DNA of 19,439 bases from an uncultured Bacteroidales bacterium. GTDB taxonomy: Bacteria > Bacteroidota > Bacteroidia > Bacteroidales > Muribaculaceae. The DNA lies in assembly GCA_900549375.1 (NCBI GenBank), contig URNY01000037.1, positions 1-19,439 on the forward strand, read 5' to 3'. The position numbers were made by a program, and so were the translations under genes. The notes below the pieces were generated by a model. That model ran no database searches. It saw only the letters and a list, made by a program, of their open reading frames with translations, and was not told the DNA's origin. This document shows positions 6,705 to 15,576 of this stretch, one piece after another (position 1 is the stretch's first letter; the number at the start of each line of letters is the position of its first letter).

Positions 6705-7984
6705 AAGAAACGAAATTCAAGCAGAGCGAGTTAGGCCTAATTCCTGAATCTTGGAGAGTTGAATCTTTTCAAGATATAGCATCAATTAAAACAGGACCAT
6801 TTGGGTCAGCTTTGCATGCCGAAGATTATGTGCAACGTGGAACTCCCATTATCACGGTTGAACATTTAGGATCCCCATTCATTATTCATTCGAAATCAAT
6901 CCCTCAGGTTTCAAATAAGGATCTTAAAAGGTTATCAGCATATACTTTAAAGGCAGGAGATATTGTATATAGTAGAGTAGGTTCTGTAGATCGCAATAGT
7001 GTAGTACGCTCTGAAGAAGATGGATGGATGTTTTCTGGTCGACTACTTAGAGTAAGGTCTATTCAAGATTATGACCCCAGTTATATGGGATACCACTTAA
7101 ATGGAATTAATTCACGTAAAAGAATAATTTCTGCTGCTGTCGGATTAGGAATGCCCTCTATTAATACTAAAATATTGGGTAAACATCTTGTTTTATTACC
7201 AGCAAACCTCGATGAACAGCATAATATTGCATCTGCATTATCTGATATTGATTCTTTGATTTCTCAGTTGGCTGTTCTGATTGAAAAAAAAGAGGCAATA
7301 TTCAAAGGCACCATGCAGGATTTGCTTTCCGGCAAGCGCCGCCTTCAGGTTTTTTCGGGTTCATGGAAGACAAAATTATTTGAAGAGATATTTACATTCT
7401 TACCGAATAATACTCTTTCACGAGAGTTCCTATGCTTTAACGACAGAATCAAGAACATACATTATGGCGATATTTTGGTAAAATACGGTTCTGTGCTCGA
7501 TTGCGAAAACTCTAAATTACCCACAATCAATAGTAAAATATTAAATGGCTATCGACCAAGGAAAAAGGCCATTAATGGTGATGTAATTATTGCTGATACA
7601 GCAGAAGATGAAATGGTATGCAAAGCTACCGAATTATTTAATGTGGGAGACAATGATGTCGTGGCTGGCTTACACACAATGTGGTGCCGTCCTATAGAAG
7701 GACTTTTTGCCCCAAAATTTCTTGGATACTATTTAAATGCAAGTGTTTTTCACAACCAAATATTACCTCTGATTCAAGGGACAAAAGTTTGTTCAGTATC
7801 AAAGTCTGCCATTAAGGATACATCTGTATCTTTCCCGCATAGAGATGAACAACAAGCTATAGCTGACATCCTTTTTGATATGGAAGGGGAAATAGAAGAA
7901 TTAAAGAACAAACGGGAAAAATATGTTGCAATCCGTCAAGGGATGATGCAGCAGCTTTTAACCGGTAAAATTCGATTGATATGA
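6701..7984 (+). CDS. hsdS: Type I restriction-modification specificity subunit HsdS
   Basis: This 427-residue protein is the usual length for a two-half HsdS. Each half is a target-recognition domain followed by a conserved helical spacer. The first starts near ELGLIPESWRVESF and ends in KGTMQDLLSGKRRL, and the second begins at FSGSWKTK and ends in RQGMMQQLLTGKIRLI. The paired spacers set the distance between the two half-sites of the bipartite target. The sequence recognised cannot be predicted. The start ATG overlaps the fic stop (ATGA at 6701-6704) and the stop overlaps the hsdR start. The recognition domains are visibly more AT-rich than hsdM and hsdR, consistent with exchange of recognition modules. 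No second hsdS or invertible half is in the window. Confidence 0.93.
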   Translation: MKETKFKQSELGLIPESWRVESFQDIASIKTGPFGSALHAEDYVQRGTPIITVEHLGSPFIIHSKSIPQVSNKDLKRLSAYTLKAGDIVYSRVGSVDRNSVVRSEEDGWMFSGRLLRVRSIQDYDPSYMGYHLNGINSRKRIISAAVGLGMPSINTKILGKHLVLLPANLDEQHNIASALSDIDSLISQLAVLIEKKEAIFKGTMQDLLSGKRRLQVFSGSWKTKLFEEIFTFLPNNTLSREFLCFNDRIKNIHYGDILVKYGSVLDCENSKLPTINSKILNGYRPRKKAINGDVIIADTAEDEMVCKATELFNVGDNDVVAGLHTMWCRPIEGLFAPKFLGYYLNASVFHNQILPLIQGTKVCSVSKSAIKDTSVSFPHRDEQQAIADILFDMEGEIEELKNKREKYVAIRQGMMQQLLTGKIRLI

Positions 7985-10900
7985 ATATGATACCATTAGT
8001 AGACCCTGAACGCGAGACACAAAACCGCGTTGTTAATCTCCTCCATGATTACTGTGGGTATCAGTATCTTGGATATAAGCAGGATGAGGATAATAGCCCG
8101 ATCATCTCGGAAATCCTTGGCAAATTCTTAAAAGAGAGTCAAGGCGCGACTCAATCGGAAGTAGACAAGATTGTCCGTATGCTGGAGTCTGAAATCAATC
8201 GCTGCCATAACAAGGATTCGCTTTTTGAAGCCAATCTCAAAATCTATGAGTATCTGCGTTATGGTGTCAATATTCAAAAAGAAGATGGGAGCGGGTCTGT
8301 AACATACTGGTTGATAAACTGGGATAAGGGAGACTATGCTGAAAACATTTTCTCTTTGGCTGAGGAAGTAACCGTCCGCCGCAACATTCCGGAGTATCAC
8401 ACTCGCCGGCCCGATATAGTTGTATATATCAACGGTATTGCAGTGGGTGTTATTGAGCTGAAGAAATCAACGGTCAGCGTTAAGAACGGTATCCGACAGA
8501 ACATCCGCAACAACAGCAAGGATAACGAGATCTGTCATTTCTTCTCTACCGCTCAATTCCTGTTCGCAGGAAACGACAGTGAAGGCGTATATTACGGCAC
8601 CATCCTTACGCCTGAGAAATTCTGGCTTCGTTGGAAAGAACCGACCGGTCAGAGCTACCCGAACAACAATCCTGAACCGGATGAATTTGTCGAGAAATTT
8701 CCTCGTCATGACTTCCCCAATGAGCTTGACCGCTCGCTTCTACAGATGCTCGATCCCGAACGGTTGCTTACACTCATACATGACTGTGTAGTCTATGACG
8801 GAGGCGTCAAGAAGGTTTGCCGCCCCAATCAGTATTTCGCTTTTGAAGCTGCAAAGCCGCGCATCGAGAAGAAACAGAACGGCATCATCTGGCACTCACA
8901 AGGTGCCGGTAAGAGTCTGATGATGGTGTGGCTTGCCCAGTGGATTCTTGAGAATATGCCCCGAGATCCGCGTGTTGTTATCATCACTGACCGTGACGAA
9001 CTCGACAAACAGATTGAGAATGGCTTCAAGGATGCAGGCGAATCGCCTGTCAGGGCAAAGAGTGGCAAGCATCTGCTCCAGCTTCTTTCGCTTCAAGATC
9101 CTAACACCCCCAATCCGAAACTGATTTGTACGCTTATACATAAGTTCGGTATTGCCGGTCCCGAAGAAACGACTTTCTCTCCCGAAGAGCGAAAGATTCT
9201 CGGGAAACGCTCACCGGAACAGTATATGGAAGCGCTGGCAGCAAAACTGCCCAAGGACTTCAAGGCCAAAGGGAACATCTATGTATTTGTAGATGAATGT
9301 CACCGAACTCAAGGCGGTGTGCTTAACCGCGCCATGAAGAAAATCATGGGCGAGGACGTGATGCTTATAGGTTTCACCGGCACACCGCTCCTAAAATATC
9401 AGAAGCAAAAACTTACTTCACGCGAGAACTTCGGTCAGTATATCCATACCTACAAGTTCAATGAAGCGGTCGAGGATAAGGTAGTTCTCGACCTTAGGTA
9501 TGAAGCCCGAGATGTTGAACAGATTCTTGAAGACGAGGCAACGGTGGATCTCCTTTTTGAAGATCTCAGCCGTGGTCTTAGCATGAAGGCCAAGGAAGAA
9601 CTTCAGAAACGCTGGGCAGTAATGAAGCATCTTTTCTCGAGCAAAGACCGTATAAATAAGATTGTCGCAGATATTGTCAAGGACATGACCCTTATACCCT
9701 GTCTTCGCGACGGCTGGGGCAATGCCATGCTCGTTTGCGAGAGCATTTATCAGGCATACCGCTATTGGGATGCATTCCAGAATACACCGCTCAAAGATCA
9801 TTGCGCAGTGGTATCGAGCTTCGATGGCAAGGATGCCGACCCCGGCGAGTCATCTTCGGGCGAAACGCAAAGCGAGGCGGAATATAAAGCCGAGAAAGCG
9901 AAGGCAATGTTTGGGGGTAAGACCGTGGATGAGTTTGAAGAATGGGCAAAAGCCGAATTCATCAACCATCCGGCGAAGATGAAACTTCTGATAGTAGTGA
10001 ATAAGCTGCTCACCGGTTTCGACGCGCCTACTGCCACTTATCTCTATCTCGATAAGAAAATGGTAGGGCATGACTTGTTCCAGGCCATCTGTCGTGTGAA
10101 CCGTCCCAACAACGAGAGCGCCGAGAAACTGTATGGTTATATCGTTGACTATAAACAGCTCTTTGAGAATATCAACGATGCCATTGAAGACTATACCAAG
10201 GGGGCGTTCTCTGACTATGACAAAGAAGACGTTGAAGGCCTTCTCAACAACCGCTTTGAAGAAGCTAAGAAAGACCTTGATGCCGCTATGGAAAGAGTCC
10301 ATCGTCTTTGCGAGCCGGTAAAACCTCCTAAGAAGATTGACCAGTTCTTCGACCATTTCGTATATGATCAGGCCACCACGAAACCGGAAGACGAGCAGGT
10401 TGCAATATTCCAAAGCGCACCCAAACGAGAAATATTCTACGCTGCGGTAAATCGTCTCGTCAGCTGTTATTCGGCTATCGCTCTCGACATGGAGAAGGCA
10501 GGATATACTTCCGAAGAGGCCAAGGATATTTTTGAGCAGGTCAAAAATTTCTACAACATCGTTCAGGCTCTTATGCTCCGGGCAGGTGAAAAGGTTGACA
10601 TGAAGTCCTATGACCAGAAGATGCGCAGCATCCTTGACACATACGTTGAAGCCAAGCACTCTAAACTTGTGGAGAAGTTGGAGGATTTCTCGTTCATTGA
10701 CTTCGTGGAGGAAGGAGATGACGGTGACCTTGAAGAAGCCGAGGAAGTGCTTGGAGGCAAGGAAGGCGTTGCTTCTACCATTGTGGCAAATGTACGCCGT
10801 GTCATCAACCGTAAACGCGACAGTAACCCCGAGGAGTATAAGAAATTTTCCGAACGCATCAACCGACTGTTAGAGGAATACCATCAGAAAGAACTGGAGT

Positions 10901-11190
10901 ACAAAGATTTCCTCCATGCTGTTGCAGAGATGGCTAAAGAACTGGGAAATAAGACCAGCGACCCGCGTCTGAACACAGCAGGCAAACAGGCTTTATTCGA
11001 TAATCTTGGCGAAGACATTGATTTCACAATCAGTGTTTACGACACAATAAAGCAGAATGCCAAGATTGGCTTCCGCACTAATCCAGTGAAACAGGCCAAG
11101 CTATATAAAGCACTGGAAAAACTTGCCAAAGAAAAGCCTTTTGATGTAAACGTAATTCTCGGAATCGTTATAAAGCATCCGGAGTTCTGA
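7981..11190 (+). CDS. hsdR: Type I restriction endonuclease/translocase subunit HsdR
   Basis: This 1069-residue motor and nuclease subunit joins M2S to form the restriction complex, pumps DNA using ATP, and cuts far from the site. The N-terminal PD-(D/E)XK nuclease is intact: PD at 144-145 and ELK at 159-161 (D145, E159, K161). The SF2 translocase follows, with Walker A SQGAGKS (306-312), DECH (438-441) and the FTGTP motif (465-469). A VNKLLTGFDAPT segment is the later helicase motif, and a long helical C-terminal region interacts with HsdM in the family. The start overlaps the hsdS stop in ATGA, and the final TGA overlaps the next ATG. No break or missing catalytic residue was seen. Confidence 0.96.
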   Translation: MNMIPLVDPERETQNRVVNLLHDYCGYQYLGYKQDEDNSPIISEILGKFLKESQGATQSEVDKIVRMLESEINRCHNKDSLFEANLKIYEYLRYGVNIQKEDGSGSVTYWLINWDKGDYAENIFSLAEEVTVRRNIPEYHTRRPDIVVYINGIAVGVIELKKSTVSVKNGIRQNIRNNSKDNEICHFFSTAQFLFAGNDSEGVYYGTILTPEKFWLRWKEPTGQSYPNNNPEPDEFVEKFPRHDFPNELDRSLLQMLDPERLLTLIHDCVVYDGGVKKVCRPNQYFAFEAAKPRIEKKQNGIIWHSQGAGKSLMMVWLAQWILENMPRDPRVVIITDRDELDKQIENGFKDAGESPVRAKSGKHLLQLLSLQDPNTPNPKLICTLIHKFGIAGPEETTFSPEERKILGKRSPEQYMEALAAKLPKDFKAKGNIYVFVDECHRTQGGVLNRAMKKIMGEDVMLIGFTGTPLLKYQKQKLTSRENFGQYIHTYKFNEAVEDKVVLDLRYEARDVEQILEDEATVDLLFEDLSRGLSMKAKEELQKRWAVMKHLFSSKDRINKIVADIVKDMTLIPCLRDGWGNAMLVCESIYQAYRYWDAFQNTPLKDHCAVVSSFDGKDADPGESSSGETQSEAEYKAEKAKAMFGGKTVDEFEEWAKAEFINHPAKMKLLIVVNKLLTGFDAPTATYLYLDKKMVGHDLFQAICRVNRPNNESAEKLYGYIVDYKQLFENINDAIEDYTKGAFSDYDKEDVEGLLNNRFEEAKKDLDAAMERVHRLCEPVKPPKKIDQFFDHFVYDQATTKPEDEQVAIFQSAPKREIFYAAVNRLVSCYSAIALDMEKAGYTSEEAKDIFEQVKNFYNIVQALMLRAGEKVDMKSYDQKMRSILDTYVEAKHSKLVEKLEDFSFIDFVEEGDDGDLEEAEEVLGGKEGVASTIVANVRRVINRKRDSNPEEYKKFSERINRLLEEYHQKELEYKDFLHAVAEMAKELGNKTSDPRLNTAGKQALFDNLGEDIDFTISVYDTIKQNAKIGFRTNPVKQAKLYKALEKLAKEKPFDVNVILGIVIKHPEF

Positions 11191-11909
11191 TGAAAAATAT
11201 TGAGAAGATTATAATCTCGGATATTGAGGTCGAGGTAGAGCGCAAGCCTATCAAGAATATGCATCTCTCTGTATATCCTCCGGATGCGAGGGTACACCTC
11301 TCTATGCCCGACTATCTGACCGATGAAGATGCACGTGCATTTATCCTTCAGAAATGGGATTGGGTTCTCCGACAGCGCGAAGAAGTCCTTCTTCAACCCC
11401 GCCAGACAGACAGGCAGTATGTATCCGGAGAGAGTCATTATCTTTTTGGACGCCGTTATCAGCTTATTGTTGAGGAATTGCCTGATTATGGCAATATGAT
11501 TGAGCTTCGCGGCAACAAGATGTATATGTTCATTAAACCCGGTCTAACACTTCTCGAACGGCACAATGTGATGAGAGGATTCTATAAGGCACAGCTCAAA
11601 AAAGAGCTAAAGCCGATGATAGACCGTTGGGCAGGTAAACTGGGCGAGACACGATACGAATGGAACATACAGCAAATGAAAACAGAATGGGGAAGCTGCG
11701 TAAAATCCAAGCGCAAACTTCTGTTCAATGTTGAATTGGCCCGCGTTCCAACCGAATGCATCGATTTCGTGATAGTTCATGAGTTCACTCATTTCATCAT
11801 CGACAACCACAATAAGTTCTTTGAAGCGCTAATGACTAAACGTCTCCCCGGCTGGCGGTCGCTCCGTTCTAAACTCAATAACTTCATCGCTCTCCCATAC
11901 AAAGACTAA
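11190..11909 (+). CDS. YgjP/SprT-like zinc metallopeptidase (DUF45 type)
   Basis: This 239-residue protein has the zincin motif HEFTH (197-201), with a likely third ligand at His207. It also has the WGSC motif (167-170) characteristic of the YgjP/DUF45 group (M48-like). The N-terminal half carries RKPIKNMHLSVYPPD and VHLSMPD, also typical of this group. It is a predicted cytoplasmic protein with no signal peptide or membrane segment. It starts on the last base of the hsdR stop (TGATG), which implies translational coupling. YgjP-like genes are known neighbours of Type I hsdR. A role in proteolysis of restriction subunits, as ClpXP does for E. coli HsdR, or in clearing DNA-protein adducts as SprT-like proteases do, is a guess. 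Confidence 0.88.
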   Translation: MKNIEKIIISDIEVEVERKPIKNMHLSVYPPDARVHLSMPDYLTDEDARAFILQKWDWVLRQREEVLLQPRQTDRQYVSGESHYLFGRRYQLIVEELPDYGNMIELRGNKMYMFIKPGLTLLERHNVMRGFYKAQLKKELKPMIDRWAGKLGETRYEWNIQQMKTEWGSCVKSKRKLLFNVELARVPTECIDFVIVHEFTHFIIDNHNKFFEALMTKRLPGWRSLRSKLNNFIALPYKD

Positions 11910-11921
11910 ACGTAAAAAAGT

Positions 11922-14900
11922 ATGAAACACGTTTCTATAAGGGTTCCATGGCATGATAACAACTGGAATGGCACTGTGTGTAAAGCACCGTCAAACAATC
12001 CGTTTTGCATGATGCTACGCAATATTTCCTCAACCAAGGATGCTGCGGCCGAGGATAAGATTGCAGGTAAGGAATGGTGTAGCCTTTGTTCTTATGGCAA
12101 AGCGCCTGAAGGACTACCTGCCTGTAAAGGGGAAAATGGCGCTTTTATGTCACCGAAAAAGTTTTGTAGAACTTCAGAACATGTATACGCAAAAAATCGA
12201 CAGACGCCCCATCATAATCTGCGACCAACCACACTTGATATACCACCATTCTCGGTGCTCGGAGTACCGTTCAGCTACCTTGCTATAAGTTCTCAGGAGG
12301 AATTACAGGCTAAACATCCACAATTCCCTGATGATGAGCCTGCACCGTTCAATAATTCGTGGGTTTATGGCAATGAACGACAGATGGCGATACTTAATTG
12401 GTTCCGCTCGCACATAGAGCCGGGAAAGTCGCTGGCTGTGATGTACTGTAAAAATGGTAATCCGGTGGATGAGGATTGTCGCCGTCTAATTGTCGGTATC
12501 GGAGAAATCGCCAAAGTGCATGAGGTTAAGACCTATGATACTACGGTAGACTATACATATCCTTTCTGGGATATCATAATGGAACACACCATACGGCCTG
12601 ACCGTACTAAATCCAAAGGATTCCTTTTGCCATATAATGAATACCTGGCTCTCTCAGAAGAGGAAATTAAAGACGCTACCGGACTTAGTAAAGAAGAAGC
12701 GATAGATGAAATAAAGATTTCTCTGGACAATCTTGGTAACAGTGCCACGATGCAGCGCGAGCTCTCCTATGGGTGCGACTATATCAGTGACCATAACATG
12801 CTCGCCATCCTCACCCGTGCACGCAAGTGCGTAGAAAATGTCAAAAAGCATGGCCTCGTGGGAAAAAGCTGGGACTCGCAGCTTCGGTGGATTGATAATC
12901 AGATAAAGAAAGTCAAGGAGATGATTGGTCCCTTCCCGGCATTTGCTGAGGGATTGAGGGCGATTGGTGTCAATTATGCCTATCTCATCGAAGAAGATTT
13001 ACGCAGTCACGGTTATTGTGGGCCCAAGGATAATCCATGGGTCGCTTTCGGGAAACTCGTCAGAGAAGAAATCAAAATTCCAGATGCTGTTTATAATCCC
13101 GAAATCTCCACATATCTCATAACCTTGAATAGCCTGTCGAAGGAGGAGAAAAAGGCGCTCATACTAATGTCACGATTTGACATTGATTCCGATACAATCA
13201 AAAAGTGGATTTCGTCTAACGAATCCATCAATCGTGTTATGGTCAACCCCTATATCATCAGCGAAGGAGACGATTGTACAATAGAGACAGGAATCCTTAC
13301 GGCGACAATCGACCTCGGTATACTAAAAGATCCGGACATTCAGGGAAAATGCATGCCGGAGGCACCAGCGCTTGTGGAAAGTCCAATTGATATCCGCCGC
13401 ATCAGATCTATGGTGGTAAGCTTGCTCAGGAATCATCTGGAAGCTGGTGACACACTCCTGTCATTGACAGAAATAGAAGAAGCCATCTCGGAATCTCTTG
13501 AGACTATCAATGTCAGATTGCCTTTAGGTCTGATTAAGGGGCATCGGGAATTTATGGAAGAACGAGTGACATTCATTGATGACGGCAAAGCCTTGCAACT
13601 CAACGAATATCGCGAAATTGAGACATTCCTAAGCAAATGCTTTCAGATGCGCGCTCGTAAAAAGGTCAAGACACCGATATCGCAGGATTGGGAAAATCTT
13701 GTTACGCATATCGATGGTTACAATCCGGAGAATGAAAGGAGCCTCAGCGCAGCGCAATATCAGCTAAAGGCGCTGAAGATGTTTAGCGAAAAACGGCTCT
13801 CGGTGCTGACGGGTGCAGCCGGAACAGGCAAGACAACTATTGTGAAGGCTTTTCTCAGTTCTGAGCAAATTAAGAGAGAAGGTGTATTGCTGCTGGCACC
13901 GACTGGTAAGGCAAGAGTGCGCCTTGCCGCAATGAGCGACGACAGAAACGCTTATACAATCGCGCAATTCCTGTGCAGTCGTGGGCTTTTTGATTTTCGC
14001 GAGATGAGGAGCCGGGTTCCCCGCGATAATTATCAGAAATACGATGGCGCAGGAACTGTCATCATCGACGAATGCTCAATGATAACGAGTCAAGATTTTT
14101 ATGTGATTCTCAAAGCTCTCGATCTTGCCTCAATCAACCGCATCATCCTTATCGGTGACCCATATCAGCTGCCACCGATTGGAGCCGGTCGCCCCTTCGC
14201 TGATTTATGCAATTTCCTGTCTGGTAATGAAAACGAGGTGTTAAGAAGTGCTATAACCCAACTGAATACAGTTGTGCGAACCATTAAGACTGGTGAGTCA
14301 GCTGTATTGACTCTTTCATCATGGTTTTCAGGCACAAAACCACCTAAAAATGCCGATGGCATCTTCGACAAAATCATTTCTGGGAACCTGAATGAAGATC
14401 TATCTGTATACGAATGGACCGATGAAAACGACCTAAAAGAAAAACTGAGGGAGGTGCTTGAAGCCGAACTACCAAATCCGGAATTGTCGATACGTGAAAG
14501 AATTCTTGAAGCCATTGGGTTAAGCGATATTGATGATGCAATGACTAACCCATCAGTTGTAGAGAATTTTCAACTTCTTTCACCGGTTAAGAATCCCGTC
14601 TGGGGTACCTATCAGCTCAACAAGTTCTTTCAGGAGTGGCTTGATAATTCTCAGTTCAAGACTGAGATTGCGCCGAATGAAGTTTATTATGCTGACAAAG
14701 TGATACAGCTTATAAATGAGCGGCGTAAAGCAAACCGCTCCTGGACAGAAGAACAGCTATCCAATGGTCAAATAGGGTTCGTAAAGTTCGCTGATAAAAA
14801 TCATGCCGATGTGGTTTTCTCTGGAATTTCCGGAAAAACATTCCGCTATTACTCGTCAAAATCTGATGAAAGGGAGTCTCCGATAGATCTTGCGTATGCC

Positions 14901-15524
14901 ATTACCATTCATAAGAGTCAAGGTAGTGACTTCAAGACGGTTATAGCGGTTCTTCCTAAATCCGGAAGGATTATGTCGCGCGAATTGATATATACGGCTT
15001 TGACTCGTGCAAAGGCAAAATTGATTTTACTAGTTCAAGACAACATCAGTTGGTTGCGAGAAATCTCAAAACCACAAGCTTCGGTACTTGCTTCGCGGAA
15101 TACCAATATGTTCTCCTACTCTGTACGTGAGGATAAGGCATCTCAGCCATTCATTGAAGGGCTTATTCATAAGGCAGCGAAGCCCGGGCTAATAGTCCGG
15201 AGCAAATCGGAACTTATTATAGCCGACCACCTCTATAACGCTCATATTGATTTCGAGTACGAGAAGCTATTGAAAGAGAAGGGTCATCAATATATTCCTG
15301 ATTTCTCATTTGTGGATGCATCAGGTGACCGAATAATTTGGGAACATCTCGGTATGCTTGACGTCCCCGCTTATCGTCAAGCATGGGAGAAAAAGAAAGC
15401 CTTCTACGAAAGCATAGGTTATGTGGAAGGCGAAAATCTCTTTACAACTAGAGATCACGAAAACGGAAGTTTTAACTCCCAAGAAATCATTGATGTAATT
15501 GAGCAAATTAAAGATTTAATATAA
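11922..15524 (+). CDS. RecD-like SF1 helicase with N-terminal Cys module and C-terminal nuclease
   Basis: This 1200-residue protein begins 12 nt after the metallopeptidase stop. The N-terminus has WHDNNWNGTVC followed by Cys20, 29, 53, 56, 68 and 82, a probable zinc or Fe-S module. About 540 residues with no recognisable domain follow. The SF1 helicase core has Walker A GAAGTGKT (631-638), Walker B DEC (716-718), motif III GDPYQLPP (745-752), HKSQGSDF (997-1004) and YTALTRAK (1024-1031), so it is closest to RecD/UvrD_C_2 proteins. The C-terminus has SKSE (1094-1097), YIPDF (1124-1128) and WEHLGM (1140-1145), resembling a PD-(D/E)XK nuclease with E-H-L where E-x-K is expected. It may process DNA ends made by the restriction enzyme. 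The motor assignment is firm, the nuclease probable, and the role inferred. Confidence 0.88.
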   Translation: MKHVSIRVPWHDNNWNGTVCKAPSNNPFCMMLRNISSTKDAAAEDKIAGKEWCSLCSYGKAPEGLPACKGENGAFMSPKKFCRTSEHVYAKNRQTPHHNLRPTTLDIPPFSVLGVPFSYLAISSQEELQAKHPQFPDDEPAPFNNSWVYGNERQMAILNWFRSHIEPGKSLAVMYCKNGNPVDEDCRRLIVGIGEIAKVHEVKTYDTTVDYTYPFWDIIMEHTIRPDRTKSKGFLLPYNEYLALSEEEIKDATGLSKEEAIDEIKISLDNLGNSATMQRELSYGCDYISDHNMLAILTRARKCVENVKKHGLVGKSWDSQLRWIDNQIKKVKEMIGPFPAFAEGLRAIGVNYAYLIEEDLRSHGYCGPKDNPWVAFGKLVREEIKIPDAVYNPEISTYLITLNSLSKEEKKALILMSRFDIDSDTIKKWISSNESINRVMVNPYIISEGDDCTIETGILTATIDLGILKDPDIQGKCMPEAPALVESPIDIRRIRSMVVSLLRNHLEAGDTLLSLTEIEEAISESLETINVRLPLGLIKGHREFMEERVTFIDDGKALQLNEYREIETFLSKCFQMRARKKVKTPISQDWENLVTHIDGYNPENERSLSAAQYQLKALKMFSEKRLSVLTGAAGTGKTTIVKAFLSSEQIKREGVLLLAPTGKARVRLAAMSDDRNAYTIAQFLCSRGLFDFREMRSRVPRDNYQKYDGAGTVIIDECSMITSQDFYVILKALDLASINRIILIGDPYQLPPIGAGRPFADLCNFLSGNENEVLRSAITQLNTVVRTIKTGESAVLTLSSWFSGTKPPKNADGIFDKIISGNLNEDLSVYEWTDENDLKEKLREVLEAELPNPELSIRERILEAIGLSDIDDAMTNPSVVENFQLLSPVKNPVWGTYQLNKFFQEWLDNSQFKTEIAPNEVYYADKVIQLINERRKANRSWTEEQLSNGQIGFVKFADKNHADVVFSGISGKTFRYYSSKSDERESPIDLAYAITIHKSQGSDFKTVIAVLPKSGRIMSRELIYTALTRAKAKLILLVQDNISWLREISKPQASVLASRNTNMFSYSVREDKASQPFIEGLIHKAAKPGLIVRSKSELIIADHLYNAHIDFEYEKLLKEKGHQYIPDFSFVDASGDRIIWEHLGMLDVPAYRQAWEKKKAFYESIGYVEGENLFTTRDHENGSFNSQEIIDVIEQIKDLI

Positions 15525-15576
15525 TTCTCATAAACGCTTCGAAAACAGAATCATTAGGAAAAACCTCAAATTCTAA

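Noticed and set aside
6701..7984. hsdS considered as a phase-variable invertible gene
   Set aside because: No second hsdS, partial recognition domain, site-specific recombinase or long inverted repeat is present in the window.
9850..10659. A 269-codon minus-strand open frame inside hsdR
   Set aside because: The hsdR frame is continuous through this region with family-like sequence. The opposite frame has no domain and follows from codon bias.
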